The position numbers and the translations under genes were made by a program. A model generated the notes under the pieces. It ran no database searches. It was not told the origin of the DNA and saw only the letters and a program-made list of their open reading frames with translations. A stretch of 16,752 nucleotides of DNA. Source: an uncultured Prevotella sp. (lineage in GTDB: Bacteria > Bacteroidota > Bacteroidia > Bacteroidales > Bacteroidaceae). Location: NCBI GenBank assembly GCA_900550635.1, contig URSZ01000047.1:1-16752 (forward strand). Reading direction: 5' to 3'. Positions 8,181 through 15,048 of the stretch are shown here, piece after piece (position 1 is the first letter of the stretch; every line of letters starts with the position of its first letter).

Positions 8181-8243
8181 TTATTTCCTCCTTGTTTTTA
8201 ATATTATGAAATTACAGCTATCGGTCATTTATTTCCTCCTTGT
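8148..8243. repeat. Exact 48-bp tandem duplication covering the gene start
   Basis: Bases 8148-8195 and 8196-8243 are identical. Each copy contains, on the minus strand, the AAGGAGG ribosome site, the ATG and the first 11 codons of the RidA-like gene. The unit is 16 codons long, so the reading frame is kept. Confidence 0.97.
8181..8228 (-). CDS. 15-codon upstream ORF made by the duplication
   Basis: Reads MTDSCNFIILKTRRK and a TAA, and the next base begins the ATG of the main gene (TAA-ATG, no gap). Its first 11 residues copy the N-terminus of the main protein. It has its own AAGGAGG (8241-8235) right at the predicted 5' end of the mRNA, and the main gene's ribosome site lies inside its last codons, so translation of the two should be coupled. 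Whether a peptide accumulates is unknown. Confidence 0.45.
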   Translation of the reverse strand: MTDSCNFIILKTRRK

Positions 8244-8247
8244 GGTA

Positions 8248-8255
8248 CAAATATA
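8248..8255 (-). promoter_or_regulatory. -7 element of the RidA-like gene promoter (TATATTTG)
   Basis: TATATTTG on the minus strand matches TAnnTTTG. Transcription would begin around 8242, so the mRNA would start with the upstream copy of the duplicated ribosome site. The -33 half is weak. Confidence 0.55.
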
Positions 8256-8451
8256 GGTATTTTATTTTCTATGAACATATATTAAAATAGTCAAATTGCG
8301 CGTTTTGGCGCATTATACCCTTATGTGGTGATATTTTTGACGGTAGGTAGGCTTATGGTAGTTCTCGAATGAATATATATTCTATAAATGCGGATATTCT
8401 TTCACTTTTTCCGGCCTCTTTCAAAAGCCTGTGTTCATCAGCTTTTCGGGG

Positions 8452-8546
8452 TAGGAAAAATATGTGCCTTGTATTTTGAAATAGGTCGGACATATTTTGA
8501 ATTATGTGCCTTGTATTTTTTCTTTGCTCAGAGAGGGGTGTAAAAT
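8452..8546 (-). repeat. Dispersed intergenic repeat, copy R2 (divergent)
   Basis: On the minus strand the 62-nt core (8513 down to 8452) aligns without gaps to R3 at 50 of 62 positions. Six of the changes are one exchanged block: the module joint TCTCAG is replaced by ACAAGGC-type sequence, so CAAGGCACATA occurs twice. The A-rich linker is nearly identical to R3, while the 10-bp palindrome position (8529-8538) is no longer self-complementary. Orientation is opposite to R1 and R3. Confidence 0.78.
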
Positions 8547-8601
8547 TGTGCCTTCAAGGCCATGTCTTGTTATGAATATTTATCATAAAATTCCTTGGCC
8601 G

Positions 8602-8619
8602 CCGGAACTTCTCTTCCGG
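8602..8619. promoter_or_regulatory. Perfect dyad upstream of the DPP4 promoter
   Basis: CCGGAA and TTCCGG are separated by CTTCTC. No U-run follows on either strand, so it is not an intrinsic terminator; an operator is possible. A second dyad TTATGA/TCATAA lies just upstream at 8570-8588. Confidence 0.25.
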
Positions 8620-8664
8620 TAGGACGGCAAAAATCGGCAAGGTGCAAAAAATGAGTGCACTCGT

Positions 8665-8695
8665 TTTGTATTGCGCTCTCCTTTTGCTACTTTTG
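8665..8695 (+). promoter_or_regulatory. DPP4 promoter (TTTG, 19 bp, TACTTTTG)
   Basis: A full Bacteroidetes promoter: TTTG at 8665-8668 and TACTTTTG at 8688-8695 with a 19-bp spacer. Transcription should start near 8702, giving a leader of about 97 nt before the DPP4 start codon. Confidence 0.8.
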
Positions 8696-8798
8696 CAGAA
8701 AATGCGTGCTGCCCGTTGCTCGCGTCCCTCCGCAGCCGGCGGGATGTGTAAGGCGGTGGCAGTGCTGCACGGCAAAGTAAAATAAAACAATTATAAAG

Positions 8799-11003
8799 AT
8801 GAAGAAATTAGCAATAACAATGCTGGCTTTCGTTGTCGGAGCGATGTTTTCGCCCCTCAGTGCCGCAATTACGTTGAAGGACATACTTGACGGCAAGTAT
8901 CGTGTAAATACAATGCGGGCATTCCAGTCGTCGGACGACGGCGAAAGCTACCTGCAATTGAGCAAGGACAATAAACAGATAGTGGCATATTCGTTCAAGA
9001 CGGGCGAACAGACCGTTGTCTTGGCCGACATAAGCACGGCCCGCGGCGCCAAGGCCGACAGGATAGACGGATATATCATCTCGCCCGACAAAAGGAGAAT
9101 CCTAATCCAGACCAAGACGCAGCAGATATACCGCCATTCGTTTACGGCCGAATATCTGATATACGACGTGAACAACAAGACGCTCACGCCGCTTTCCGAA
9201 GGCGGCCCACAGCAGCAGCCGCAGTTCTCGCCCGACGGCACGATGATTTCGTTCGTTCGTGGCGGTAACCTCTATCTCGTTAAACTGCTTTTCGACAATG
9301 CCGAAAGCCAGGTAACCAAGGACGGCGCGCCGGGCAAGGTTATCAACGCGCTGCCCGACTGGGTGAACGAGGAAGAGTTTGCCACAGCTTGCTCTTATGT
9401 GTTTACGGCCGACAGTAAAATGCTCGTTTGGATTCGTTACGACGAGAGCGCCGTGCCGCAATTCTCTTTCCCTCTTTATAAAGGGATGTATCCCGAATAT
9501 TCCGCTTACGCCGAATATCCCGGTACGTACAGCTACAAGTATCCAGTAGCCGGCGCGGTGAATTCCAAGGTAAGCGTTCATTCGTTCGACATAAAGAGTC
9601 ACGTGATACGCACGCTCGACGTGCCGCTCGATGCCGACGGCTACATACCCCGCATATTCCAGACGTCCGACCCCGAGAAAATCGCGGTAGTAACGCTTAA
9701 CCGCCACCAGGACCGCATGGACGTTTACGCCGCCAACCCGCGCTCTACGGTATGCAAACTGCTCGTGCGCGAAACAGCCGACAAATATGTGAGGGAAATA
9801 TCTTATACCGGAATGAAATTTTATGATAACCACTTTGCCATGATTAGCGATCGCAGCGGGTATAACCACATTTACTGGTATAATCTCAACGGTCAGCTGA
9901 TAAAGCAGGTTGCAAGCGGCAATTATGAAGTTACCGACTTTTACGGTTATGACGCCGACGGCGGCAAGTTCTATTATGCAGCACGCGAGGAAGGCCCGCA
10001 GTACAAGGCGGTGTATTCGGTTGACGCCAAAGGAAAGGTAAAGAAGCTCTCTACGCAGAAAGGCGAAAACTCGGCTTCGTTCAGCTCAGGAATGAAATAT
10101 TTTGTGAACGTATATTCCAGTTTCGATACTCCGCCCGTTACAACTCTGTGCTCTGCGTCGGGAAAAGTTCTGAAAACACTTATAGACAACTCAGAAGTAA
10201 AGAATGTAATCGACGCCGACGCGCCCGTTACGAAAGAAATGTTCGAGTTTACAACCTCGGAAGGCGTAAAATTGTATGGCTGGATGGTGAAACCTGCGGA
10301 CTTCAGCACATCAAAGAAGTATCCCGTAATAATGTACCAGTACTCCGGCCCCGGCTCGCAGGAAGTGACCGACGCATGGAACGCCGGATTCTTCGGCGGA
10401 ATGGCCTTTGAACGCTACCTGGCGCAGCAGGGTTACATCGTGGCTTGCGTCGACGGTCGCGGAACGGGAGGACGCGGTGCCGAGTTCGAGAAGCAGACTT
10501 ATCTGCAGCTTGGGCAGAAGGAGGCGCGCGACCAGGTGGAAGCTGCGCTTTACCTCGGCGGCCAGCCGTATGTCAACAAGGACCGCATAGCTATCTGGGG
10601 ATGGAGCTTCGGCGGTTTCAATACGCTAATGGCTATGAGTGAGGGACGCAACGTGTTCCGCGCCGGCGTGGCAGTTGCTCCCGTGACTAACTGGAAGTAT
10701 TATGATTCGGTATATACCGAACGCTATATGCGCACGCCGTCGGAAAATGCCGACGGGTACGGTGACAACCCCATGGCACGCGCGTCAAAACTTAGCGGTT
10801 CGCTGCTTATCGTGCACGGTACGGCCGACGACAATGTGCATTACCGTAATACGGCGGAATATACCGAAGCTCTCGTGCAGGCTGACAAGCAATTCCAAAT
10901 GCAGGTGTACACCAACCGCAACCATTCCATTTACGGCGGTAATACGTACAACCACCTGTTTACGCGCATGGTCGATTTCTTGAACACACAGCTCAAGAAT
11001 TAG
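8799..11003 (+). CDS. Dipeptidyl peptidase IV, S9 family serine protease
   Basis: Releases N-terminal X-Pro or X-Ala dipeptides from peptides; in Bacteroidales DPP4 enzymes are exported. It has 734 residues, close to the P. gingivalis enzyme. The signal peptide is MKKLAITMLAFVVGAMFSPLSA (cut near residue 22). The N-terminal eight-bladed propeller spans about 40-480 and carries the substrate-anchoring acidic pair in DWVNEEEF (E192, E193). The alpha/beta-hydrolase domain follows, with YQYSGPGSQ (oxyanion tyrosine), nucleophile S603 in GWSFGG, D677 in HGTADDNVH and H709 in NRNHSIYGG, so the triad is complete. All DPP4 hallmarks are present, distinguishing it from acylaminoacyl-peptidases. A strong promoter precedes it, and the alkyltransferase gene begins 11 nt after its stop, suggesting an operon. 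Confidence 0.95.
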   Translation: MKKLAITMLAFVVGAMFSPLSAAITLKDILDGKYRVNTMRAFQSSDDGESYLQLSKDNKQIVAYSFKTGEQTVVLADISTARGAKADRIDGYIISPDKRRILIQTKTQQIYRHSFTAEYLIYDVNNKTLTPLSEGGPQQQPQFSPDGTMISFVRGGNLYLVKLLFDNAESQVTKDGAPGKVINALPDWVNEEEFATACSYVFTADSKMLVWIRYDESAVPQFSFPLYKGMYPEYSAYAEYPGTYSYKYPVAGAVNSKVSVHSFDIKSHVIRTLDVPLDADGYIPRIFQTSDPEKIAVVTLNRHQDRMDVYAANPRSTVCKLLVRETADKYVREISYTGMKFYDNHFAMISDRSGYNHIYWYNLNGQLIKQVASGNYEVTDFYGYDADGGKFYYAAREEGPQYKAVYSVDAKGKVKKLSTQKGENSASFSSGMKYFVNVYSSFDTPPVTTLCSASGKVLKTLIDNSEVKNVIDADAPVTKEMFEFTTSEGVKLYGWMVKPADFSTSKKYPVIMYQYSGPGSQEVTDAWNAGFFGGMAFERYLAQQGYIVACVDGRGTGGRGAEFEKQTYLQLGQKEARDQVEAALYLGGQPYVNKDRIAIWGWSFGGFNTLMAMSEGRNVFRAGVAVAPVTNWKYYDSVYTERYMRTPSENADGYGDNPMARASKLSGSLLIVHGTADDNVHYRNTAEYTEALVQADKQFQMQVYTNRNHSIYGGNTYNHLFTRMVDFLNTQLKN

Positions 11004-11014
11004 AATTTTGCGCT

Positions 11015-11590
11015 ATGTCTGAAATATTTACAAGCAACGAAAACCTCCTTCTCGGCAGCAGCAATGACGGGAAGGAGGCTTTTGCATTCTGTTCTTACGA
11101 CTCTCCGGTAGGTGAGTTGCTTTTTTGTTCCGACAGCAAAGGCGTAGCTGCCCTTTGGTTTGCCGGGCGGGATAAGAGTTATGATGACTTTGCACGGAAT
11201 GGCCGTTTCGCGGCCGGCGGCCACAACGCTGCCGCAAAAACATGGCTCGACGAGTATTTCAGCGGGCACAATCCGGGTTTTATTCCGCCGCTTTCGCTGC
11301 ACGGTTCCGGCTTTTCCATTAAAATATGGGAAATGCTGCTCGACATACAGTTCGGGAAATTGACAACGTATGGCGAACTGGCAAGGATGTACGCCGCAAA
11401 AGAAGGATTGGCGCACATGTCGGCGCAGGCAATAGGCGGTGCGGTAGGCAGGAATCCCGTGTGTATAATAATACCTTGCCACAGGGTAGTGGGAGCGGGT
11501 AATTGCCTAACCGGCTACCGCGAAGGTTTGGACAGGAAGGCTGCGTTGCTGAGTTTCGAAGGAATAGACGTGTCGCGTTTCAGCATGTGA
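11015..11590 (+). CDS. Methylated-DNA--protein-cysteine S-methyltransferase (Ogt-type)
   Basis: Repairs O6-alkylguanine by irreversible transfer of the alkyl group to its own cysteine. It has 191 residues, slightly longer than typical Ogt because of about 22 extra N-terminal residues. The N-terminal ribonuclease-H-like domain is about 23-95. The C-terminal DNA-binding domain includes GKLTTYGELA, the recognition segment QAIGGAVGRNP and the active-site IIPCHRVVG with acceptor C155, followed by GYREGLDRKAALLSFEG. It lacks the Ada regulatory domain. It starts 11 nt after DPP4 and is probably transcribed from the DPP4 promoter; that pairing has no obvious functional logic. No convincing terminator follows; the nearest U-run (11653-11660) has only a weak 4-bp stem in front. 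Confidence 0.93.
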   Translation: MSEIFTSNENLLLGSSNDGKEAFAFCSYDSPVGELLFCSDSKGVAALWFAGRDKSYDDFARNGRFAAGGHNAAAKTWLDEYFSGHNPGFIPPLSLHGSGFSIKIWEMLLDIQFGKLTTYGELARMYAAKEGLAHMSAQAIGGAVGRNPVCIIIPCHRVVGAGNCLTGYREGLDRKAALLSFEGIDVSRFSM

Positions 11591-11978
11591 GCGGCAATTT
11601 CGTATGCAAATGCAACGGCCTAACGGTTCGGTTTGCTCCGAGGCGTATTCATTCTTTTTTCATGCCGCCCGGATATGCGGACATAAAAGGACGCGAAAAC
11701 GAGGTGGTGAAACGGCGGATTTTAAAGCGAAAAATTGAAAACTGATTTTCAGCTCGTAAACCCTATATAGGAGCAAATAAAAAATACAAGGCACATAATT
11801 CAAAATATGTCTGACATATTTCAAAATATCTCAGACATATTTTTTGCCTCTCAAAAACCGAGGCTAAAACGTGCAGACAAAAACGGATTCAGACGCGGTT
11901 CTTTTTTTCATCTCTCTAATGCGCGTTAAAAGATGTCGTAAAAGCCTGTTGTTAATTTTACGGCGTTTTGCGGCAAAG
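11591..11978. other. Gene-free region between convergent ogt-like and acyltransferase genes
   Basis: It contains repeat copy R3 and otherwise nothing I recognise. No strong terminator stem with a U-run is visible for either gene; R3, with AT-rich hairpins and T- or A-runs on both sides, could do that job, but its other copies do not sit in terminator positions. Confidence 0.7.
11727..11848 (+). repeat. Dispersed intergenic repeat, copy R3
   Basis: GAAAACTGATTTTCAGC (11737-11753) is identical to R1. Eight bases later comes the palindrome CCTATATAGG (11762-11771), at the same distance as in R1 but with different sequence, then an A-rich linker and the 62-nt core (11787-11848), 59 of 62 identical to R1. 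It is in plus orientation. The copy lies between two convergent genes. Confidence 0.85.
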
Positions 11979-13055
11979 TCACCTTCGCTGTGCTTTTCTT
12001 TCAGCAAGGGCTTGGGTGATTTTCTGCTTTGCCAAAAACAGAAGTCTCTTGTAATAGTACGCTGTTGCAATGCTTGCTGTCAGGTAAACTACGTAGGCCA
12101 GCAATACGCTTGTTTCGCTCAGGTCCAATGTGGACGACCTTACAATGGGGTGTATGATAAATATGTATGCCGAATTTACGCCTATAAAGAGTATGAACGA
12201 GTACACTTTTCCCAAACGGCGCGTCAATCTTTCCAGCGGCATTAAGGCTATAGGCAGAAGCGTAAAAGTGAACGGCCACAAGTATTTGTTTGAGCCGCAC
12301 ACAAAGAACAGAACCAGCATTGCCAGTGCAAGGCCGTAGGACGGATACGTGCTTTTTTGGGCGAACACAATACCGACCGTGAATGGTAACATGTATCCAA
12401 CGAATGTGCGGCTCAGGTAGGCAATGCCGTCCATCATGCCTAATGCCATTATTGCAGCTTGCAGTATAATGCTCGCTATCGAAATTGCAATGACCGGTTT
12501 CAGGCTTCTTCCATATACGGAAAGGTAGTAGACGATATATAATTGGAAAATAAGCGAGAAAAACCACCATGGCCCGTGGAATACATACGGGTCGGGATTG
12601 AATCCGCTTGTAAAGGTTGTCATCATCAGCAAGTCACCAATGTGGTCTGAGAAATAACTGGCTTTTTTAATGCACATGAAAAGGAAATGAGGCAGCAGCA
12701 GCGGCAGCATGAGCAGCCACAGCTTTTTTGCATGCTTTAACGAGAAAGCAGCAAAGGATATGTCAGTCGTTTCCCTGGTGTATTTTATAGCCAATCCGTA
12801 TCCGCACAGGAATACAAAAATGGCAACCCCATAGTGGCCGTAATGCGACAAAAGGTTGATAAGCAGGTTCGGTCCTCCGTTGGTCAGTACGCTAACCATC
12901 TGGTCAAACCGCTCGGCCAGGAAAAAGTGCTGGTTTTCCTGAACCGTGCCGGGAAGCCTGTGGCTGAAATTGTGTAATATAATGAGTAAGATAGCTATTC
13001 CTTTAAGTACGAAAACTTCGTTAACCGACATCCTGTATTTTTGCACTAATGCCAT
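11979..13055 (-). CDS. Acyltransferase family 3 (AT3) membrane protein
   Basis: A 358-residue integral inner-membrane protein with about ten hydrophobic segments. AT3 proteins move acetyl or other acyl groups across the membrane onto sugars, such as O-antigen, capsule or peptidoglycan. The first segment holds LKGIAILLIILHNFSH, with H28 at the conserved histidine position of the family; HYGHYGVAIFVFLCGYGLA (about 72-90) matches the second family motif. The C-terminus is basic. A start at 13055 has AAGG four bases upstream; an alternative is M9 (MSVNEVFVLKG). It stands alone, convergent with the alkyltransferase gene, with no surface-polysaccharide genes in view, so its acceptor is unknown. The AT3 assignment rests on the two motifs and the hydrophobicity pattern. 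Confidence 0.85.
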   Translation of the reverse strand: MALVQKYRMSVNEVFVLKGIAILLIILHNFSHRLPGTVQENQHFFLAERFDQMVSVLTNGGPNLLINLLSHYGHYGVAIFVFLCGYGLAIKYTRETTDISFAAFSLKHAKKLWLLMLPLLLPHFLFMCIKKASYFSDHIGDLLMMTTFTSGFNPDPYVFHGPWWFFSLIFQLYIVYYLSVYGRSLKPVIAISIASIILQAAIMALGMMDGIAYLSRTFVGYMLPFTVGIVFAQKSTYPSYGLALAMLVLFFVCGSNKYLWPFTFTLLPIALMPLERLTRRLGKVYSFILFIGVNSAYIFIIHPIVRSSTLDLSETSVLLAYVVYLTASIATAYYYKRLLFLAKQKITQALAERKAQRR

Positions 13056-13312
13056 ATCCTTTTGTATGTTGGGTTTGTGTTATGTTTCTTGCTTTGTCTG
13101 TATCGTGTCTTCTTTGAGACAAGTTAACACATATAAAGTTTAATTTTGAATATTCTTTTTTGGATATTTTTTGTTCCAAACAGCATATCGTAATTTTAAA
13201 AACGCGTCAAGTCAGTGAGGAGAACCACCTTGGAAAGCCCGAGTACAAATAATAATGACGGATAATTTCTAAAAATGCTCATTTTGAAACCGCATTGTAT
13301 TGAGGAAAATGT

Positions 13313-13320
13313 TATCTTTG
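13313..13320 (+). promoter_or_regulatory. -7 element of the rubrerythrin promoter (TATCTTTG)
   Basis: Full TAnnTTTG match, 30 nt upstream of the rubrerythrin start. TTTG at 13283-13286 is 26 bp away, longer than the usual spacing, so the -33 box is uncertain. I see nothing else recognisable in the 13056-13350 gap. Confidence 0.6.
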
Positions 13321-13350
13321 CATTGACATAACATTATAATTCTTATAACT

Positions 13351-13896
13351 ATGGGAAAAGATTTGAAAGGAACAAAAACAGAGAAGAACTTATGGGCTGC
13401 ATTTGCAGGTGAATCACAGGCAAGGAACAAATATACCTACTATGCAAGTAAGGCTAAAAAAGACGGCTATGAGCAAATAGCTGCCATGTTCGAAGAAACT
13501 GCAAACAACGAGAAGGAACATGCAAAATTGTGGTTCAAGATTCTTGAAGGTGGTGATATAAAAGATACTATGGCTAACCTTGCCGACGCAGCAGGCGGCG
13601 AGAATTACGAATGGACAGAAATGTATCCCACTTTTGCAAAGGAAGCTCGCGAAGAAGGCTTCGACGAAATAGCTCGTAAGTTCGAAATGGTTGCTGCTAT
13701 CGAAAAGACGCACGAAGAACGCTATCGCAAACTGCTCAAGAACATCGAAGACGCAATCGTGTTCTCACGTGAGGGCGATTGTGTATGGATTTGCCGTAAC
13801 TGCGGCCATATCGTAATAGGTCCCAAAGCTCCGAAAGTTTGCCCCGTATGCAACCATCCGCAGAGTTTCTTTGAGATAAAGGCTGCTAATTATTAA
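13351..13896 (+). CDS. rbr: Rubrerythrin
   Basis: Cytoplasmic non-heme iron peroxidase that reduces hydrogen peroxide to water in anaerobes. It has 181 residues. The ferritin-like four-helix bundle (about 1-140) provides the di-iron ligands: E21 in AGESQARNKY, E54 and H57 in NEKEH, and a second ExxH (EKTH) near residue 120. The C-terminal rubredoxin-like domain binds one iron through CRNC and CPVC (C148, C151, C164, C167). Its length and domain order match classical rubrerythrin; reversed or rubredoxin-less variants are excluded. It is monocistronic: own promoter, and a strong terminator 22 nt downstream. Its codon use looks more A/T-rich than that of DPP4, which may reflect high expression. 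Confidence 0.96.
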   Translation: MGKDLKGTKTEKNLWAAFAGESQARNKYTYYASKAKKDGYEQIAAMFEETANNEKEHAKLWFKILEGGDIKDTMANLADAAGGENYEWTEMYPTFAKEAREEGFDEIARKFEMVAAIEKTHEERYRKLLKNIEDAIVFSREGDCVWICRNCGHIVIGPKAPKVCPVCNHPQSFFEIKAANY

Positions 13897-13917
13897 TAGT
13901 TGACAACCGTAAAACAC

Positions 13918-13970
13918 AGACCCCTGCCCGTAGCTTCTTAATGGAGGCTTGGCAGAGGTCTTGTTTTTTT
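13918..13970 (+). terminator. Intrinsic terminator of rubrerythrin
   Basis: AGACCCCTGCC (13918-13928) pairs with GGCAGAGGTCT (13951-13961) with one internal mismatch, followed by TG and seven T. The next gene's -7 promoter box begins two bases after the T-run. Confidence 0.9.
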
Positions 13971-13979
13971 GTATCTTTG
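13949..13979 (+). promoter_or_regulatory. Promoter of the TPM-lemA-purM genes, overlapping the rubrerythrin terminator
   Basis: TATCTTTG at 13972-13979 matches TAnnTTTG; TTG at 13949-13951, inside the terminator stem, is 20 bp upstream as a -33 box. Transcription would start near 13986. Confidence 0.6.
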
Positions 13980-14053
13980 CCGACGTTTAAGCTTGCATTA
14001 TGTTTGTAATATGGTGCAAACCGAGACAGTACAAAAATATTCTGACGCTAAGG

Positions 14054-15001
14054 ATGGGCAACTTTCTAAAGATAACCGTATCGTTGTTGTTTGTTTTTTC
14101 GGTTACGGCTAACGCCAAAGTGTGGAACGCTTCCGATTTCCCAATGGTGCATTTGCAGGACGCACGGCGATACGTGTCCGACCCCGGAAACTTCATTTCT
14201 CCGGCTGTGCGCGATTCTGTAGATATATTGTTGCGCAACTTGGAACTGAAAAAAGGCGTACAGACCGTGGTTGCCGTAGCTGATAGTGTAGCCAATGAGG
14301 ATTGTTATGCTTTCGGTATGGAACTTGCACGCATAAACGGTGTGGGCGACAAGAAACAGAACACCGGACTTGTAATCGTGCTTTCGCCCGGTAACCGTTG
14401 CTATTATATCCTTACGGGGCACGGCTTGGAAGGTTCGTTGCCCGACGCATTATGTAAGAGAATAGAAAACCGTTACATGCTCCCACACCTGAAGCAGGGC
14501 AATTGGAGCATGGCAGTTCTCGATGGCGTAAGCGCAATATGCGCACATCTGCAGAATGACTCCACTTTGTTGCCTGGTAAAAGCGGCAGGCAGCGCAATG
14601 ACGGCAATGCGCCGCTTGTAGCACTGGTAATAACGATAATTTTAGTGCTTGTCCTATATGCCGCATACAAATCCAAACACAAACATTCCGACTTGTGTCC
14701 ACGTTGCAGAAAACATTCGCTGCGTCCTACGGGCGAGACATTGCAACGTACAGCCGACGGTGTGATAATGGAAATTTACAGATGTAACAATTGCGGATAT
14801 ACAGAGCCTCGTGAAAAGAATGATGGACACGGAGGTTCGAATTGGGGATTGGGAGCTTTCCTCCCACCGTTTATCTGGTTTGGCGGAGGACATGGCGGAG
14901 GAGGCCTGTTCGGCGGTGGCGGAATGTCCGGAGGCTCATTCGGCGGCGGTTCGTTTGGAGGTGGTTCATTCGGCGGCGGCGGAGCCGGCGGAAAATTCTG
15001 A
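14054..15001 (+). CDS. TPM-domain (YgcG-like) membrane protein with zinc ribbon and glycine-rich tail
   Basis: From the ATG at 14054 it has 315 residues. The signal peptide MGNFLKITVSLLFVFSVTANA is followed by a TPM domain (about 25-165; DARRYVSDPGNFISP, then GLVIVLSPGNRCYYILTGHGLEG), a transmembrane helix (about 188-205), a zinc ribbon with CPRC (C215, C218) and CNNC about 30 residues later, and a Gly/Ser/Phe-rich C-terminus with repeated GGGSF units ending AGGKF. TPM proteins are membrane-anchored and commonly paired with LemA; their biochemical role is not settled. An upstream in-frame ATG at 14000 would add 18 residues with no signal-peptide character; AAGG just before 14054 favours the later start. 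lemA begins 47 nt downstream, so the two are likely co-transcribed. Confidence 0.86.
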   Translation: MGNFLKITVSLLFVFSVTANAKVWNASDFPMVHLQDARRYVSDPGNFISPAVRDSVDILLRNLELKKGVQTVVAVADSVANEDCYAFGMELARINGVGDKKQNTGLVIVLSPGNRCYYILTGHGLEGSLPDALCKRIENRYMLPHLKQGNWSMAVLDGVSAICAHLQNDSTLLPGKSGRQRNDGNAPLVALVITIILVLVLYAAYKSKHKHSDLCPRCRKHSLRPTGETLQRTADGVIMEIYRCNNCGYTEPREKNDGHGGSNWGLGAFLPPFIWFGGGHGGGGLFGGGGMSGGSFGGGSFGGGSFGGGGAGGKF

Positions 15002-15048
15002 CAAGGCCGCAAATAAGTAAATAATCGCAAATAAATACATTTAAAGTT

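Larger units (their letters stand above)
8244..8798. other. Divergent gene-free region between the RidA-like gene and DPP4
   Basis: It contains both promoters, repeat copy R2 (8452-8546) and three small dyads: TGCGC/GCGCA (8297-8312), TTATGA/TCATAA (8570-8588) and CCGGAA/TTCCGG (8602-8619). The last two lie 75-100 nt upstream of the DPP4 promoter and could be regulator sites. No gene is recognised. Confidence 0.7.

Noticed and set aside
9102..9869. 255-codon minus-strand frame opposite DPP4
   Set aside because: Antisense shadow; DPP4 has a complete catalytic triad and propeller in the sense frame.
11864..12070. 68-codon minus-strand frame overlapping the 3' end of the acyltransferase gene
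   Set aside because: Basic, low-information product lying mostly in the acyltransferase's shadow and the gap next to R3; no start signal or family resemblance.
13201..13260. Possible insertion-sequence end in the acyltransferase-rubrerythrin gap
   Set aside because: No inverted partner, target duplication or transposase remnant could be found nearby.
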